NCBI GenBank assembly: GCA_026874595.1
Contig: CM049318.1
Span: 32,398,956-32,462,955 of the forward strand
Direction: 5' to 3'
Length of the DNA: 64,000 nucleotides
From: Sipunculus nudus
Lineage: Eukaryota; Annelida; Sipuncula; Golfingiida; Sipunculidae
The notes under the pieces were generated by a model. The model ran no database searches. It was not told the origin of the DNA and saw nothing but the letters and a program-made list of their open reading frames with translations. The stretch's first letter is position 1, and each line of letters opens with the position of its first letter. The translations under genes and the position numbers were made by a program. Positions 49,101 to 59,801 of this stretch are shown here, piece by piece.

Positions 49101-52100
49101 GTTAAAAAACCCCGAATAATAATGTCTTACATTGCATTGAATTTATATGAGGCAATTTATCTCAAATATGGCAAAACACTCCATAATTATTTCGATATAT
49201 TCATCACTGAAGAACAGAGATTTAGCAATTCCAGCTGATTGCATCAGTTAATAGGACATCACATGCAAACGAACTTAAAGACGTCTTAATGACGTTGTTA
49301 TTGTCGTACAAACAGCTCTCGCAACCATAGGCATGAAAAACCTTCTTTGTAGGAGAGTTTTAGGGCTGATTAGTATAATTAGGTCAATCGGGCGGAGCAC
49401 AAGGGCTGTGATGGTTTAGTCATCTCACCTCAAAACTTAGGTATGGGTAATCTGGTGGTTCCAGACCGACCCTGACCCCTAACCAGGTCAAGGTAGCGTT
49501 AATAAAGGACAGCAGAGCGATGAATGCGATGAGATTTGCGGCGATCCTGGCCACGAGCTTAATTGTTCCTGACGCCCCCGCCGATGCCGCTTCTATCAAG
49601 TTTCTCTGTGGGCTAAAAAAACAAGCAAATTCTTGGAATTAATATCCCCCGCTTTGGGCTCTTATTTGTCTTTTATGCTTGATAAGCAACCAAAATCATG
49701 ACATGTGGGGGAAATCTTGAGGCCACAACTAATCAAAAACTTAAAACAGATGCACTTTGACATGTGGAGACATCTGCAGCGAAACATAAAAAACTAAAAC
49801 ACTTTGAGAATAGGACCAAAATCCAATATGACATGTGGAGACATCTGCAGGTGAACAAAAAAACTAAAATACACTTTGAAATTTGACCTAAATTTTATAA
49901 TTTTGTTATGAACTGGAGAGAAATATTTTCCAGAGAGACACACCAAAACCAATCCCAACCGAGGAATGCATGAGAGCAATCACTGATCCAAATTTGAATA
50001 AAATTGGATAAAATTTAGGAAAGTTACGAAAAACACCTGACGGACGGACAGACAGACAGACCGACCTAAATTAATGTCCCCCGCATCCGCGGAGCGGGGG
50101 ACAAAAAGCAAGCATGCAGACTCAGGTTTTGGTGATTTTTAAGGTGCACGTATGTTGGCAAAGAAAAATGTCTGAAACAATTTTCTTCCTAAATCAGTTT
50201 CACACCATTTACGGTTTAAAGTAGTTCGGACATGACGGTGAACTACAACCTTGGAAAAAATACCTCTTGTCCAACTCTATATGTTCAGATGTGTTGGTTT
50301 CAGCTTTTTCTGTTTCAGGATAGCTGAGCTTGGCCATCGCCAGAGCTGCAGGGGCCGACATGACAGACGCTGATAACAGATGGTCAGCAGGGATCTGTGG
50401 AACAGAATAAGTTAAAAAGAGGTCATTATTTTATGCCCTTTTATTTTATTAAAAATATTTGTATAAATAATTTTGCTCATTTACAGAATGTGTTACCGTC
50501 ACTGATACTTTTACTCTAGTTTAATCTTCTCTGTATTTAAAATTCCATCTTAAAATATCTCAGGCTGTTCCATAAATTTTGGAGATATATATTAAAGGGT
50601 CATAATCAGGAACAATATTATGCTACTCTTTCACTCTATCAATTCAGTTTTGCTTTAATCAAAAGTTTCCAAGCAAAACAATCCCAACACACAGTCTCAG
50701 TACCTCGTATACGGCTGTTTAACAGCTTGTTATTGATTTGCGTGTTGGTAAACACAGTCAACGTGTGTCTGTTTACCATTTTAAGGCCGCGTGACCAGAG
50801 GTCCGATTGTAAGTCTCAACAGGCGGTGTTTCACACAGCGGGAACTTGTATTACTTTTTTTCGCCAAGTCATTCAGGGCATCTCCTGATTTACACGTGTT
50901 ATGGCCGGGCGATGCACGCGTTGTGTTTATGTTGACCCATTTGATCGCGCTAGGTCCACTGTTTTTAACACTCGTGTTGAGGAGTAAGCAACGGGTTTCA
51001 GGGTAATATTTTGGCAAGAAGAAGCTATTTTTCTTGTTAATTTAATCATGCTTTATAGGTGTATGGACCCCTTTAATAAGGTGTGTCAGTGGGCCAGGCA
51101 CTCTTGATCTACTCGGCAATTCCTTTTTCATATAAATATTGGTAAAGCCGTTTCCATGATAAACAAAGAGCAAAATATGAAAATATACGAGGTCTGAAAA
51201 GTAACGGGACTAGTGTCACAAACAGTCTAGTTCAATGCCAAACAACAAACCACATTTTTTCCCCTTCAAAGTAACCCCACTCAAGTCTTTTGCACTTTTC
51301 CGTCATTCTCGCCCACGTACTGCTGTAGGGATTCTACCGGGACGCCCAGAGTCACAAGGAGCAAGATCAGGTGACAGAGAGTTTGTTTTTACTTTTCATA
51401 CACACCTCGTACGCAATGAAAAGTCAATTGTTCATCCAATAAGGAAGGAATGTCGACCGAAACACGGTGGAACTAGATCGGTAAACATTTAAATTATTTT
51501 ACATAACCTCTGTCATCAGTGCCAGCTTTACCCAAACTGCTGGACCTATACTTTTGCCCTTTTTGTCCTGTTTTCTGCTTCCCTTTTTGTCCTGTTTTCT
51601 GCATACCGTCAAGTATGTTGTTATTTACTTACATCCATAGCAATGTAGGCCCCTAGAACACTTCCTGCAATGGTGGCAAAACCGCCTGTCATTACAGCGT
51701 GCAGCTCAGATTTCGTCATGTTTTTCAAGAGAGGGCGAATCAGCATTGGTGACTCGGTCTGAAAAAAAACATAGCCGGTAAATTTTCATTCTAGTATTTC
51801 GTTATATAATTCGAAATTTACAAAAAAAAAGAAAAGGCACAGTGTAACAGTCTGCATATATTGCGGATCTATCTGGGTTGTTGTTGAACCTTATTTTATT
51901 GGCTGAGTGGTTGGAACGCTTGACTGGAACAGTACCAATGATAATACTTTCTAACTTGTACATACAGAAGTCGAAATAGATCGTTTGGCTCATATTGTTC
52001 ATATTGTTTTTAATTCTCTCTGCTCTTGGTACGATTATGTATGGACGGCCGGAAAAGCGACCGAACAGACGGCCGGACGACGGACAAAAGGTAATCGCTA

Positions 52101-55100
52101 TAGCTCCCCCGACCTGAAAACAGAGGGTTAGAGTACGCGTATTTAACAACTAAATGATATTGCATTATCACTGTTTTTTCGAAACTTGTCGTATTGTGAA
52201 AGTTAACACCTCAAGTGCTGTTTTAATTAATTTCGAAATCAGTGGAATTTTCCTTTTATTTACTGATGCCTAAAACAAAGCATTAACTAGGGTCCGTGGG
52301 TATCTGTCTCAGATAATTGTCCATGATGGGGGAGTTTTCTTTTATGACTTATATATCTGCATATATAATTGCAGGGTTTGAAGTGACTATAAATTACAGA
52401 ATTAAGGTGGGGGGGGGGGGGGAGTGAGAGAACTCAAGAGGCGTGACGCAAGCGTGTGCATGTGGTTATGCTATCACCTGGCGGTGTTTGCGTTTAGACT
52501 ATATAGTCATGTTGAGAGCGAACACGAATGGGGGTTGTAGTCGGGGCATATGTGGTCATGGCACGACACATAATCTGATCACACAGTGATGAAAAGTTTG
52601 GCTTTGAAATAAAAAATAATGAAATAAAAACAGGAACTCTCATTTCTGAAGTAAATCTAAAAAAAAAATAAACTGCGCCCAAGATTCTTGTGCGAGACCT
52701 TTTAGAATATTCTTTAAAAAGTAAGTGCAGTATGTATGCACTGTGTGTAGCAATGGGTGTTTATACCTGACCAAGAAAGACATTTGCAGCGGCGCTGAGT
52801 GACTCTGAGGCGGAGGTACCCATGGCTCTCTGCATAATGGTAGCCATTTTCTTGATAAGCCACTGCATGACGCCAAGATAGTACAGTACGGAGATAACTG
52901 TGCCGAAGAACACGACAATGGGAAGAACCTGGAAAAAAGATTAACTGAAAAATTAAATATTATACGTAGGACAAAACACTATGAAAAGAATGTAAAAGCT
53001 GTTACTTTTTATGAAAGCAAGATAACATTTAATACCCTATATTATCACATCTAGTCTTCAAGTAAATTGCAGCTTGATCATAGTCCAATGGATGTATTCC
53101 GATTGGACCGAAATAAATTTAAGAAAAACAAAATATTTACAGTCAAGCCAGCTTATTGTAATGTCGGTGGTGCATGCATAAATTATGATAATAACCGGGA
53201 TGTGACATTATGCGGGCTTCAACATCGATGTCCATTTGAATCATAGAAGAAGCGTTATGTCTCAAATGATATTAAATAAATCGTCAATAAAATGGAAACA
53301 GGAACTTTTATGAATATTTTATTGTACAACGGCATATCAAATTACGTTTATGTGCACCTGACAATTTATTTCCTGTAAGTTTTGTGCCACATACCACAAT
53401 AACTGACAAAAATCCGACTTGCCAACAGAAAGAGACGTAGTGTCTAAGTCATGAGGTCAAATGTCTGGAAATATGCGACACAGTTATAACCTTATGCTCA
53501 GGCAAACTATTTTACTAGATAATTCTTTCCCCGACTATTGCGCCTTGTTTTCCGGATATTTCTTATTAATGACTCAAACTTCCATGATCGTCTTTATGAT
53601 AGGACTGTTCGGGGAGCGGGTATCGTCATGCCATTGTCAACATTCTGAAGTTTTGCCGTGATTGAGGTTTTGGACCGGGTGTCTCCTCCAGTGCTCACAA
53701 AACCTCCAGCTTTTCGTGGACCCTTAAAGGCGATTTCCAATCGTAAGCAATGTTTACAGCTCGTGCTTCATATCATCTCGGCGAAACGTCACAGAGGTGT
53801 AACCTCGGTCATGCAAAGCCCAGGAGGTCATTAAGTATGACATGTGATCGCAAACATCGCCCTTGTTAACATACGAAAAAACGCAATGATCTGGATTACC
53901 GTGGTATCTTAAGACGTTAATTAGCTAAAAGACGGGGAGTGACCCGCATGCATCACTACACTTGCCTGCCGCACACTGGTGGGAGATGTGATCGTTTGTA
54001 CATGTGTAGATGATTATAGATATGTATTTATATGGATACGTAAAATCTTTAGATAACATGAACACTATATTTACATTTTTGTTGCAAAACAAAAATCTTG
54101 ATATATACATCTAAACATGAACAAAATAGAATATAGCCTATATAAGTATATATAGCATAGGTATATAAAAACGTTTTATATGCAACATTACAAGTATTAT
54201 ATGGTACAACACATATCCAACAACTGACCTGTGTAGACAATTGAAAGGACCTGGTAATATTGATTTACAAATATTAGAGTTTACGAAATATAACAAAATA
54301 CATATGGAATGGATATTACAATATTAAACATAGTTGATACCGGACCAAGATAAGAAGCAAAGGTCCATTCAAATCAATCCTTAATCTATACACATCTAAC
54401 AGCTTTAACACCTTTAACTTTCGAGTTGCATTACGATTAATAGATAAAGAATATATGGGGAAACAAAAAAGTATTTGGAAATATATCATGCATATAAATG
54501 CATATATTTTAAAAGAGACGATAGATTTGGAATATCACAAAAGCTCTATATATTAAACGTCGGTCAACTAAATGAGATTAGGAATGATTATCGACTGGGG
54601 ACAAATGGAAGACAATGCTAAATATAAAAGATACTTATCAACAATAAAACTTGTATACAGCTAATAAACGGCATAGGTATCTGTAACCTTTTGCAGTTAC
54701 AACATTAAAAACCCTATCAATACACCGTAAATACTCAAAACGTAGTCCATGTCAAATGAGAATATTACTGAGAATCACACTGAGAACGTAAGTCAATAGT
54801 GGTAAAGACAATATGACAATCATAATTTTAACAATAAAATGAGTAGATTATTGTAGCCGCCTAAACAGAGTTTTGCGGATACTATGTTTTCAGTCGGACG
54901 CCGCCGCCGCCGCCGCCACTGCATGGGTTTCCGGAGAACTCCGACGAAACAACTGAGCAGATTTTTTTTTTAATTCGGAATTATGACCGGGTCACATATG
55001 AACTGCTGCGCCCTCAATGTTGGTTGACCTCTGACCTTTCCTCTCTGCCAAGCGTCCATTTGTGCGTCTGTTTCCACACACAAACCCACATATCTCGGGA

Positions 55101-56322
55101 ACTGTTTGACGGATCAGGCTTAAAATTTTGCACAAATGTAGCCCTTGGATAGCTTTATAACATACACTAAAAATGATGGCGCCCCCTGCAACCATTTTTG
55201 CACAGCGTCCATCTGTTCATCTGCCTAGGGATAAAATCATTCATATCTCGGCAGTGGTTTAATTTATCCACCTGAAATTTTGCAGGTTTTTACATCCTGG
55301 ACAGCTTTCTTGATTTTATGACAGGTGGCGCCATCTACAATCACTTTTACGCTGCAGACATCCAAGCTCATATCTCGGGAACTGTTTGACCGATTGGGCC
55401 AAAAAGTTTGCATGTGTATAGATCTCACAAAGCTCTTTATCATACGCAAAACTGGTGGCGCCACCTCCAACCAGTTTTGCACAGCGTCCGTCTGTTTGTC
55501 TGCCATAGGATAAAATCAGTCGTATCTTGGTAGTGGTTTGACATATCTGCCTAAAATTTTGCATGTTTCTACCTCTTTGATAGCTTTCTGGATTTTGTGG
55601 CAGGTGGCGCCACCTACATTTATGTTTACGCTGCAGACACTCAGGCTTATATTTCAGGACTGGATTGACATATCTCCCTGAAATTTTGCATGTGTTAAAT
55701 CTCACATAGCTCTTAATCATACATAAAAATTGGTGGCGCCACCTGCCACAATTTTTGCCCAGCGTTCTTCTGTTTGTCTGATGTTGGATAAAATCACTCA
55801 TATACAAGTAGTGGTTTGACTTATCTGCCTAAAATTTTGCATATGTATACAACTGGGACAGCTTTCTGGATTTTGTGGTAGGTGGTGCAACCTACACACA
55901 CATTTCGGCTGCAGACATCCATGCTTATATGCAACACATCTCACTCTATTTTCCCTTGCCACTAAATCCATGCCTCACTTCACCCGTCTCACTCTGATTT
56001 CGACGGATACACGTAGTCGTTTGTTGATTACCCGTATTCTAGTTTCATTTATATTCATTTAGCTTCATTGAGTGTGCCATAGTTTTGCTAAGTTAACTAA
56101 TCATTGACAAGTTGGTTGTAATGTGCAAACCTTGAAAGCGAAAAAATGGTCGGTGTAGGCAACGCCAAAAACAAACTTTGACCCTTCGTCTGTGTGGGCT
56201 AAGAACTCTGACACTCTGGCCCCCAGCCAGCTGAAGGCGGCACGTCCCCACGGTGTACGGAGGATGAGCAGAGCGAAGATAAACTGGAGACCCAGACCCC
56301 AAACCACCGGGCGCCAGCGTAC
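46118..56322 (-). CDS. CNT copy C: concentrative nucleoside transporter, 3' eight exons only
   Basis: This is the third CNT copy. Exons are 56322-56131, 52928-52767, 51758-51633, 50394-50264, 49612-49429, 48230-47985, 46494-46314 and 46137-46118, giving 413 codons plus stop. Lengths and phases equal exons 4-11 of copy B, and all are open. Gln-Thr-Glu, NEF and GFANFGS are intact. The three upstream coding exons (about 208 codons in copy B) are not visible between 56322 and 64000. Introns there are 338-468 nt in A and B. Either a repeat-expanded intron of more than 7.6 kb continues past the window, or the gene is 5'-truncated. Intact frames and splice sites favour a gene that is still, or was recently, functional. 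Confidence 0.88.
46314..46494 (-). CDS. CNT copy C, exon 10 equivalent
   Basis: The 181-nt exon encodes [40 protein letters not shown] and ends CFMTACIA plus one base, at GTGAGT. Confidence 0.95.
46846..46858 (+). repeat. G-tract
   Basis: A run of about 13 G in the intron between exons 9 and 10 of copy C. Confidence 0.9.
47147..47163 (+). repeat. (GT)n microsatellite
   Basis: About eight GT dinucleotides in an intron of copy C. Confidence 0.9.
47470..47760 (+). repeat. Diverged tandem repeat of about 100-120 bp in copy C intron
   Basis: CATGAAATGTC followed by AAAAT/AAGTGACG and ATGTCGTAAAT recurs near 47478, 47560 and 47647, with TTTATAT..CTGACAA spacers. At least three degraded units. 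Confidence 0.65.
47985..48230 (-). CDS. CNT copy C, exon 9 equivalent
   Basis: The 246-nt exon encodes [36 protein letters not shown], then NGT and NTT sequons, ending VGGVLE at GTAAGA. Confidence 0.95.
49429..49612 (-). CDS. CNT copy C, exon 8 equivalent
   Basis: The 184-nt exon encodes [40 protein letters not shown] and ends [10 protein letters not shown] at GTGAGA. A small pearl-like element lies in the intron just upstream. Confidence 0.95.
49641..50106 (+). mobile_element. Small pearl/Helentron-like non-autonomous element
   Basis: The 5' end is AATATCCCCCGCTTTGGGCT. The interior has about 71-bp tandem units (GACATGTGGAGACATCTGCA at about 49759 and 49830). An ACGG/ACAG microsatellite (50038-50062) is followed by a terminal hairpin with a perfect 9-bp stem GTCCCCCGC (50076-50084) and GCGGGGGAC (50094-50102). 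Tandem core, ACGG run and 3' hairpin are the hallmarks described for mollusc pearl/Helentron-related elements. It lies in an intron of copy C. Confidence 0.7.
50264..50394 (-). CDS. CNT copy C, exon 7 equivalent
   Basis: The 131-nt exon encodes [34 protein letters not shown] and ends ELDK plus two bases, at GTATTT. Confidence 0.94.
51187..51380. mobile_element. Possible mariner-type transposon remnant
   Basis: ACGAGGTCTGAAAAGTAACG (about 51189) resembles a mariner terminus. The next 150 bp include GGAGCAAGATCAGGTGA, resembling antisense mariner transposase sequence. No open transposase remains. Confidence 0.35.
51633..51758 (-). CDS. CNT copy C, exon 6 equivalent
   Basis: The 126-nt exon encodes [20 protein letters not shown] and [20 protein letters not shown], ending at GTAAGT. 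The last residue is Asp (GAT), where A and B have Gly. Confidence 0.95.
52408..52423 (+). repeat. G-tract
   Basis: A run of about 15 G in the intron between exons 5 and 6 of copy C. Confidence 0.9.
52767..52928 (-). CDS. CNT copy C, exon 5 equivalent
   Basis: The 162-nt exon encodes [37 protein letters not shown] and NVFLGQ, ending at GTATAA. The terminal Gln of the nucleobase motif is present. Confidence 0.94.
54896..54917 (+). repeat. (GCC)n microsatellite
   Basis: Six or so GCC repeats in an intron of copy C, not in an open frame that I can connect to a gene. Confidence 0.85.
55010..55935. repeat. Dimeric minisatellite with GGTGGCGCCACC core
   Basis: Six units whose GGCGCC cores fall near 55179, 55325, 55455, 55604, 55733 and 55880, so spacing alternates about 147 and 130 bp, a dimer of about 277 bp. 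Unit types alternate: one contains ACTGTTTGAC and TTTGCACAGCGTC, the other AGTGGTTTGAC and GACAGCTTTCTGG. It lies in the intron just downstream (in transcription) of copy C exon 4. Confidence 0.9.
56131..56322 (-). CDS. CNT copy C, exon 4 equivalent
   Basis: The 192-nt exon encodes [40 protein letters not shown] and ends DHFFAFK at a GTTTGC donor, weaker than in A and B. The acceptor dinucleotide is AG before GTACGC. It is the most 5' exon of this copy in the window. Confidence 0.93.
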
Positions 56323-56407
56323 CTACATCATAGAAAGAAATGTTAGCATAATATGAACCAATACTACCGGACACCAGCGTACTTATAGCAGAGAACGTGG
56401 GAAATGT

Positions 56408-56583
56408 TTAAAATCACAGGCACTCGTTTCCAGTACTAAAATGGCCTAGAAACCGAAGACACATTGAGTATGGGCGATATACCCATTATAAAAGAACTTT
56501 TATAATGGGTATATCGCCCATACTCAATGTGTTTTTGGTTTTTAGGCCATTTTAGTGCTGGATTCGAGTGCCTGTGTTTAAAA
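56408..56583. repeat. Near-perfect palindrome with about 85-bp arms
   Basis: The left arm, with CACAGGCACTCG (56415-56426) and TGGGCGATATACCCATTATA, is mirrored by the right arm, which ends CGAGTGCCTGTG (56565-56576). The centre is AAAG-AA-CTTT at 56491-56500, leaving a 2-bp loop. A few mismatches occur in the outer half. It starts about 85 bp upstream (in transcription) of copy C exon 4. Confidence 0.95.
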
Positions 56584-57060
56584 TAAAATACCCTTAACGC
56601 AAGCGTGTCTACAACAGAAAAAAGTGGCCCATGGGGCATGACGCTCAGCTGCATTCAAATAGCCTTGAACAATGGGCAAAAAGACTCCCAGAGTGCTCAA
56701 AATCATGCATTTTGCCAACAGTCCTTCGATATAGATTACAGTGACCATATTCTTCATGCAGCTGATACCATTTGTGCCTACCTGAATAATAGAGTGTTAA
56801 AATCAAGTTCTTTCACACAGCTTGTAGAAAACGGGTCAGAGTACATTTCAGGTTTACATGGAGAGTTTAAGGGATCTGCCTGAAAGTCATGTATGAGGTT
56901 TAAGTCCAAATGGATACAATTTGTGCCCCATCTGACTCACTTGGTGCTTAAAAATCATTTGCAAAATATAGGTAACCATGCACTTATTTCAAGTTTCAAA
57001 TATTAATTTTCATGGAACTCTAAGGATGTCAAGTTAGACATATTTATGCCCAACCCTCAT

Positions 57061-59801
57061 GATTTGTGCCCTGTTAATGGACAACCGCTTCTTTTAAAGT
57101 TCTCTACTAGGGACGCATGGGTCTCGACGCTCAGCTGAATATGTCAATAAGAATATTTTTTTACAACTAGATGTGTCGGAACGACACGAATGCCCCCGCC
57201 TTGGGCAAATTAGAAACATTTGAAAAATTTTGAAAATTTTTTTAAGTTCAGGAGGTGTCGTATGGTCAAAAGTAGGTCAACAAGGGCAAAATGCAAACAC
57301 GATCTGTAACGGGTCAAGCAACACACCAAAAATCATGCCAGTATATGCAGGCATTGTGAAAAAAAGTCCATACATGTGCATTTTCCATAAAAATTTCTGT
57401 CTTTCATGAAATTTTCTATGTTTAGGAGCCGTAAAACAATCAAAAGTAGGTCAACCGGGATGAAACGCGAACTCGATCTGTAACTGTCATTATCTGCCCA
57501 CACATAAAAAATCAGGGTGGTATCTGCAGGCATTGAGGAAAAAAAGTCAGTACATATGCATTTGTTATGAAAATTTATATTTTTCATGAAACTTTCTATG
57601 TTCAGGAGCAGTCAAATGGTCAAAAGTAGGTCAACTGAGAGAAAGCAAGAACTCGATCTGTATCTGGTCATTATCTGCCTACACACCAAAAATCAGGCCC
57701 GTATCTGCAGGCACTGCGAAAAAAAGTCCATACATATGCACCTTTTTATGAAATTTTTCTATGTTAGAGCACCGTCAAACGGTCAAAAATAGGTCAACTG
57801 GGACAAAACGTGAACTTGATCTGTAACTGGTCATTATCTGCCCACACACCAAAAATCAGGCCAATATCTGCAGGTATTGTGAAGAAAAGTCTGTACAAGT
57901 GTATTTGTCATGAAAATTTATATTTTACATGAAATTTTCTATGTTCAGGAGCCGTAAAACAGTCAAAAGTAGGTCAACCAGGACGAAATGCGATCTCAAT
58001 CTGTAACTGGTCAATATCTGGCCACACACCAAAAATCAGGCCAATATCTGCAGGCATTGCGAAAAAAAGTCCGTACATGTGTATTTGTCATGATATTTCA
58101 TATTTTTCATGAAATTTTCTATGTTCAGGAGCCGTAAAACGGTCAAAAGTAGGTCAACCAGGACGAAACGAAAACTTAATCTGTAACTGGTCATTATCTG
58201 CTCACACACGAAAAATCAGGCCAATATCTGCAGGTATTGTGAAGAAAAGTCTGTAAAAGTGTATTTGTCATGAAAATTTATATTTTACATGAAATTTTCT
58301 ATGTTCAGGAGCCGTAAAACAGTCAAAAGTAGGTCAACCAGGACGAAATGCGAACTTAATCTGTAACTGGTCTATATCTGCCCACACAAAAAATCAGGCC
58401 AATATCTGCAGGCATTGCGAAAAAAAGTCTGTACATGTGTATCTTTCATGAAAATTTCTATTTTTCATGAAATTTTCTATGTTTGTACAACGGTCAAAAG
58501 TAGGTCAACCGGGGCGAAACGCGAACTCGATCTGTAACTGGTCTATATCTGTCCACACACCAAAAATCAGGTCCATATCTGCAGGCACTGCGAAAAAAAA
58601 GTCCGTACGTGTGTATTTGTCATGAAATTTCATATTTTTCATGAAATTTTCTATGTTCAGGAGCCGTAAAACGGTCAAAAGTAGGTCAACCAGGACGAAA
58701 CACGAACTCGATCTGTAACTGGTCTATATCTGCTCACACACCAAAAATCAGGCCAATATCTGCAGGCATTGCGAAAAAAAGTCCGTACATGTGTATCTGT
58801 CATGAATATTTCTATTTTTCATGAAATTTTCTAAGTTTAGGAGCCGTAAAACGGTCAAAAGTAGGTCAACCGGGACAGAACGCGAACTCGATTTGTAACT
58901 GGTCTATATTTGCCCACACACCAAAAATCAGGCCAATATCTGCAGGCATTGCGAAAAAAAGTCCGTACATGTGTATCTGTCATGAATATTTCTTTTTTTC
59001 ATTAAATTTTCTAAGTTTAGGAGCCGTAAAACAGTCAAAAGTAGGTCAACCGGGAAGAAACGCAAACTCGATCTGTAACTGGTCTATATCTGTCCACACA
59101 CCAAAAATCAGGCCAATATCTGCAGGCACTGCGAAAAAAAGTCCGTACATGTGTATTTGTCATGAAATTTCTATTTTTCATGAAATTTTCTAAGTTCAGG
59201 AGCCGTAAAACGGTCAAAAGTAGGTCAACCAGGACGAAACGCGAACTCGATCTGTAACTGGTCTATATCTGCTCACACACCAAAAATCGGGCCAATATCT
59301 GCAGGCATTGCGAAAAAAGTCCGTACATGTGTATCTGTCATGAATATTTCTATTTTTCATGAAATTTTCTAAGTTTAGGAGCCGTAAAACGGTCAAAAGT
59401 AGGTCAACCGGGACGAAACGCGAACTCGATCTGTAACTGGTCTATATCTGCCCACACACCAAAAATTAGGCCAATATCTGCAGGCATTGCGAAAAAGAGT
59501 CCGTACAAATGTTTGATTTCGGAAGGACGGAAGGACGGAATGACGGAATGACGGACATGGGTAAAACTATATGCCCCGGCCACTTTGTGGCGGGGGCATA
59601 AAAATAACACAGAATGACGGTCCTGTGACCTTAACCAATGACCTGAGAGAACTCATTATCCTTGAACTTGCAGCACTTAGATTATTGTAAAAATCTTTAA
59701 AACAAAGTGGGTCCAGTGACCTTGACCTCTGACTAGGTAACCTCAAAATCTACAGATTTCTTCCACTTTGGGCAAGTGAGCCATGTGTGAAAGATGATGA
59801 T
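57061..59801 (+). repeat. 2.74-kb tandem block, first copy
   Basis: Begins GATTTGTGCCCTGTTAATGG and matches the second block at 59802 almost base for base as far as I could compare. I noted one difference in an A-run (five against seven A near 57390). It contains a full pearl-like element plus about 200 bp of flank. Confidence 0.95.
57166..59605 (+). mobile_element. Pearl/Helentron-like element with 180-bp tandem core
   Basis: The 5' end has a hairpin GTGTCG-GAA-CGACAC (57173-57187) followed by ATGCCCCCGCC (57190-57200). The interior is thirteen units of about 180 bp, each with CGGTCAAAAGTAGGTCAACC, near 57264, 57437, 57618, 57780, 57962, 58142, 58322, 58494, 58675, 58855, 59035, 59213 and 59393. 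An ACGG-type microsatellite (59524-59555) precedes the 3' hairpin (59571-59583 with 59587-59599, loop TTT), whose right arm is the reverse complement of the 5' motif. No protein is encoded; open frames inside are repeat artefacts. Confidence 0.75.

Noticed and set aside
55316-55807. 163-codon minus-strand open frame with internal repeats
   Set aside because: It is a translation of the dimeric minisatellite. The repeated peptide pattern follows the DNA repeat, and there is no start context or conservation.
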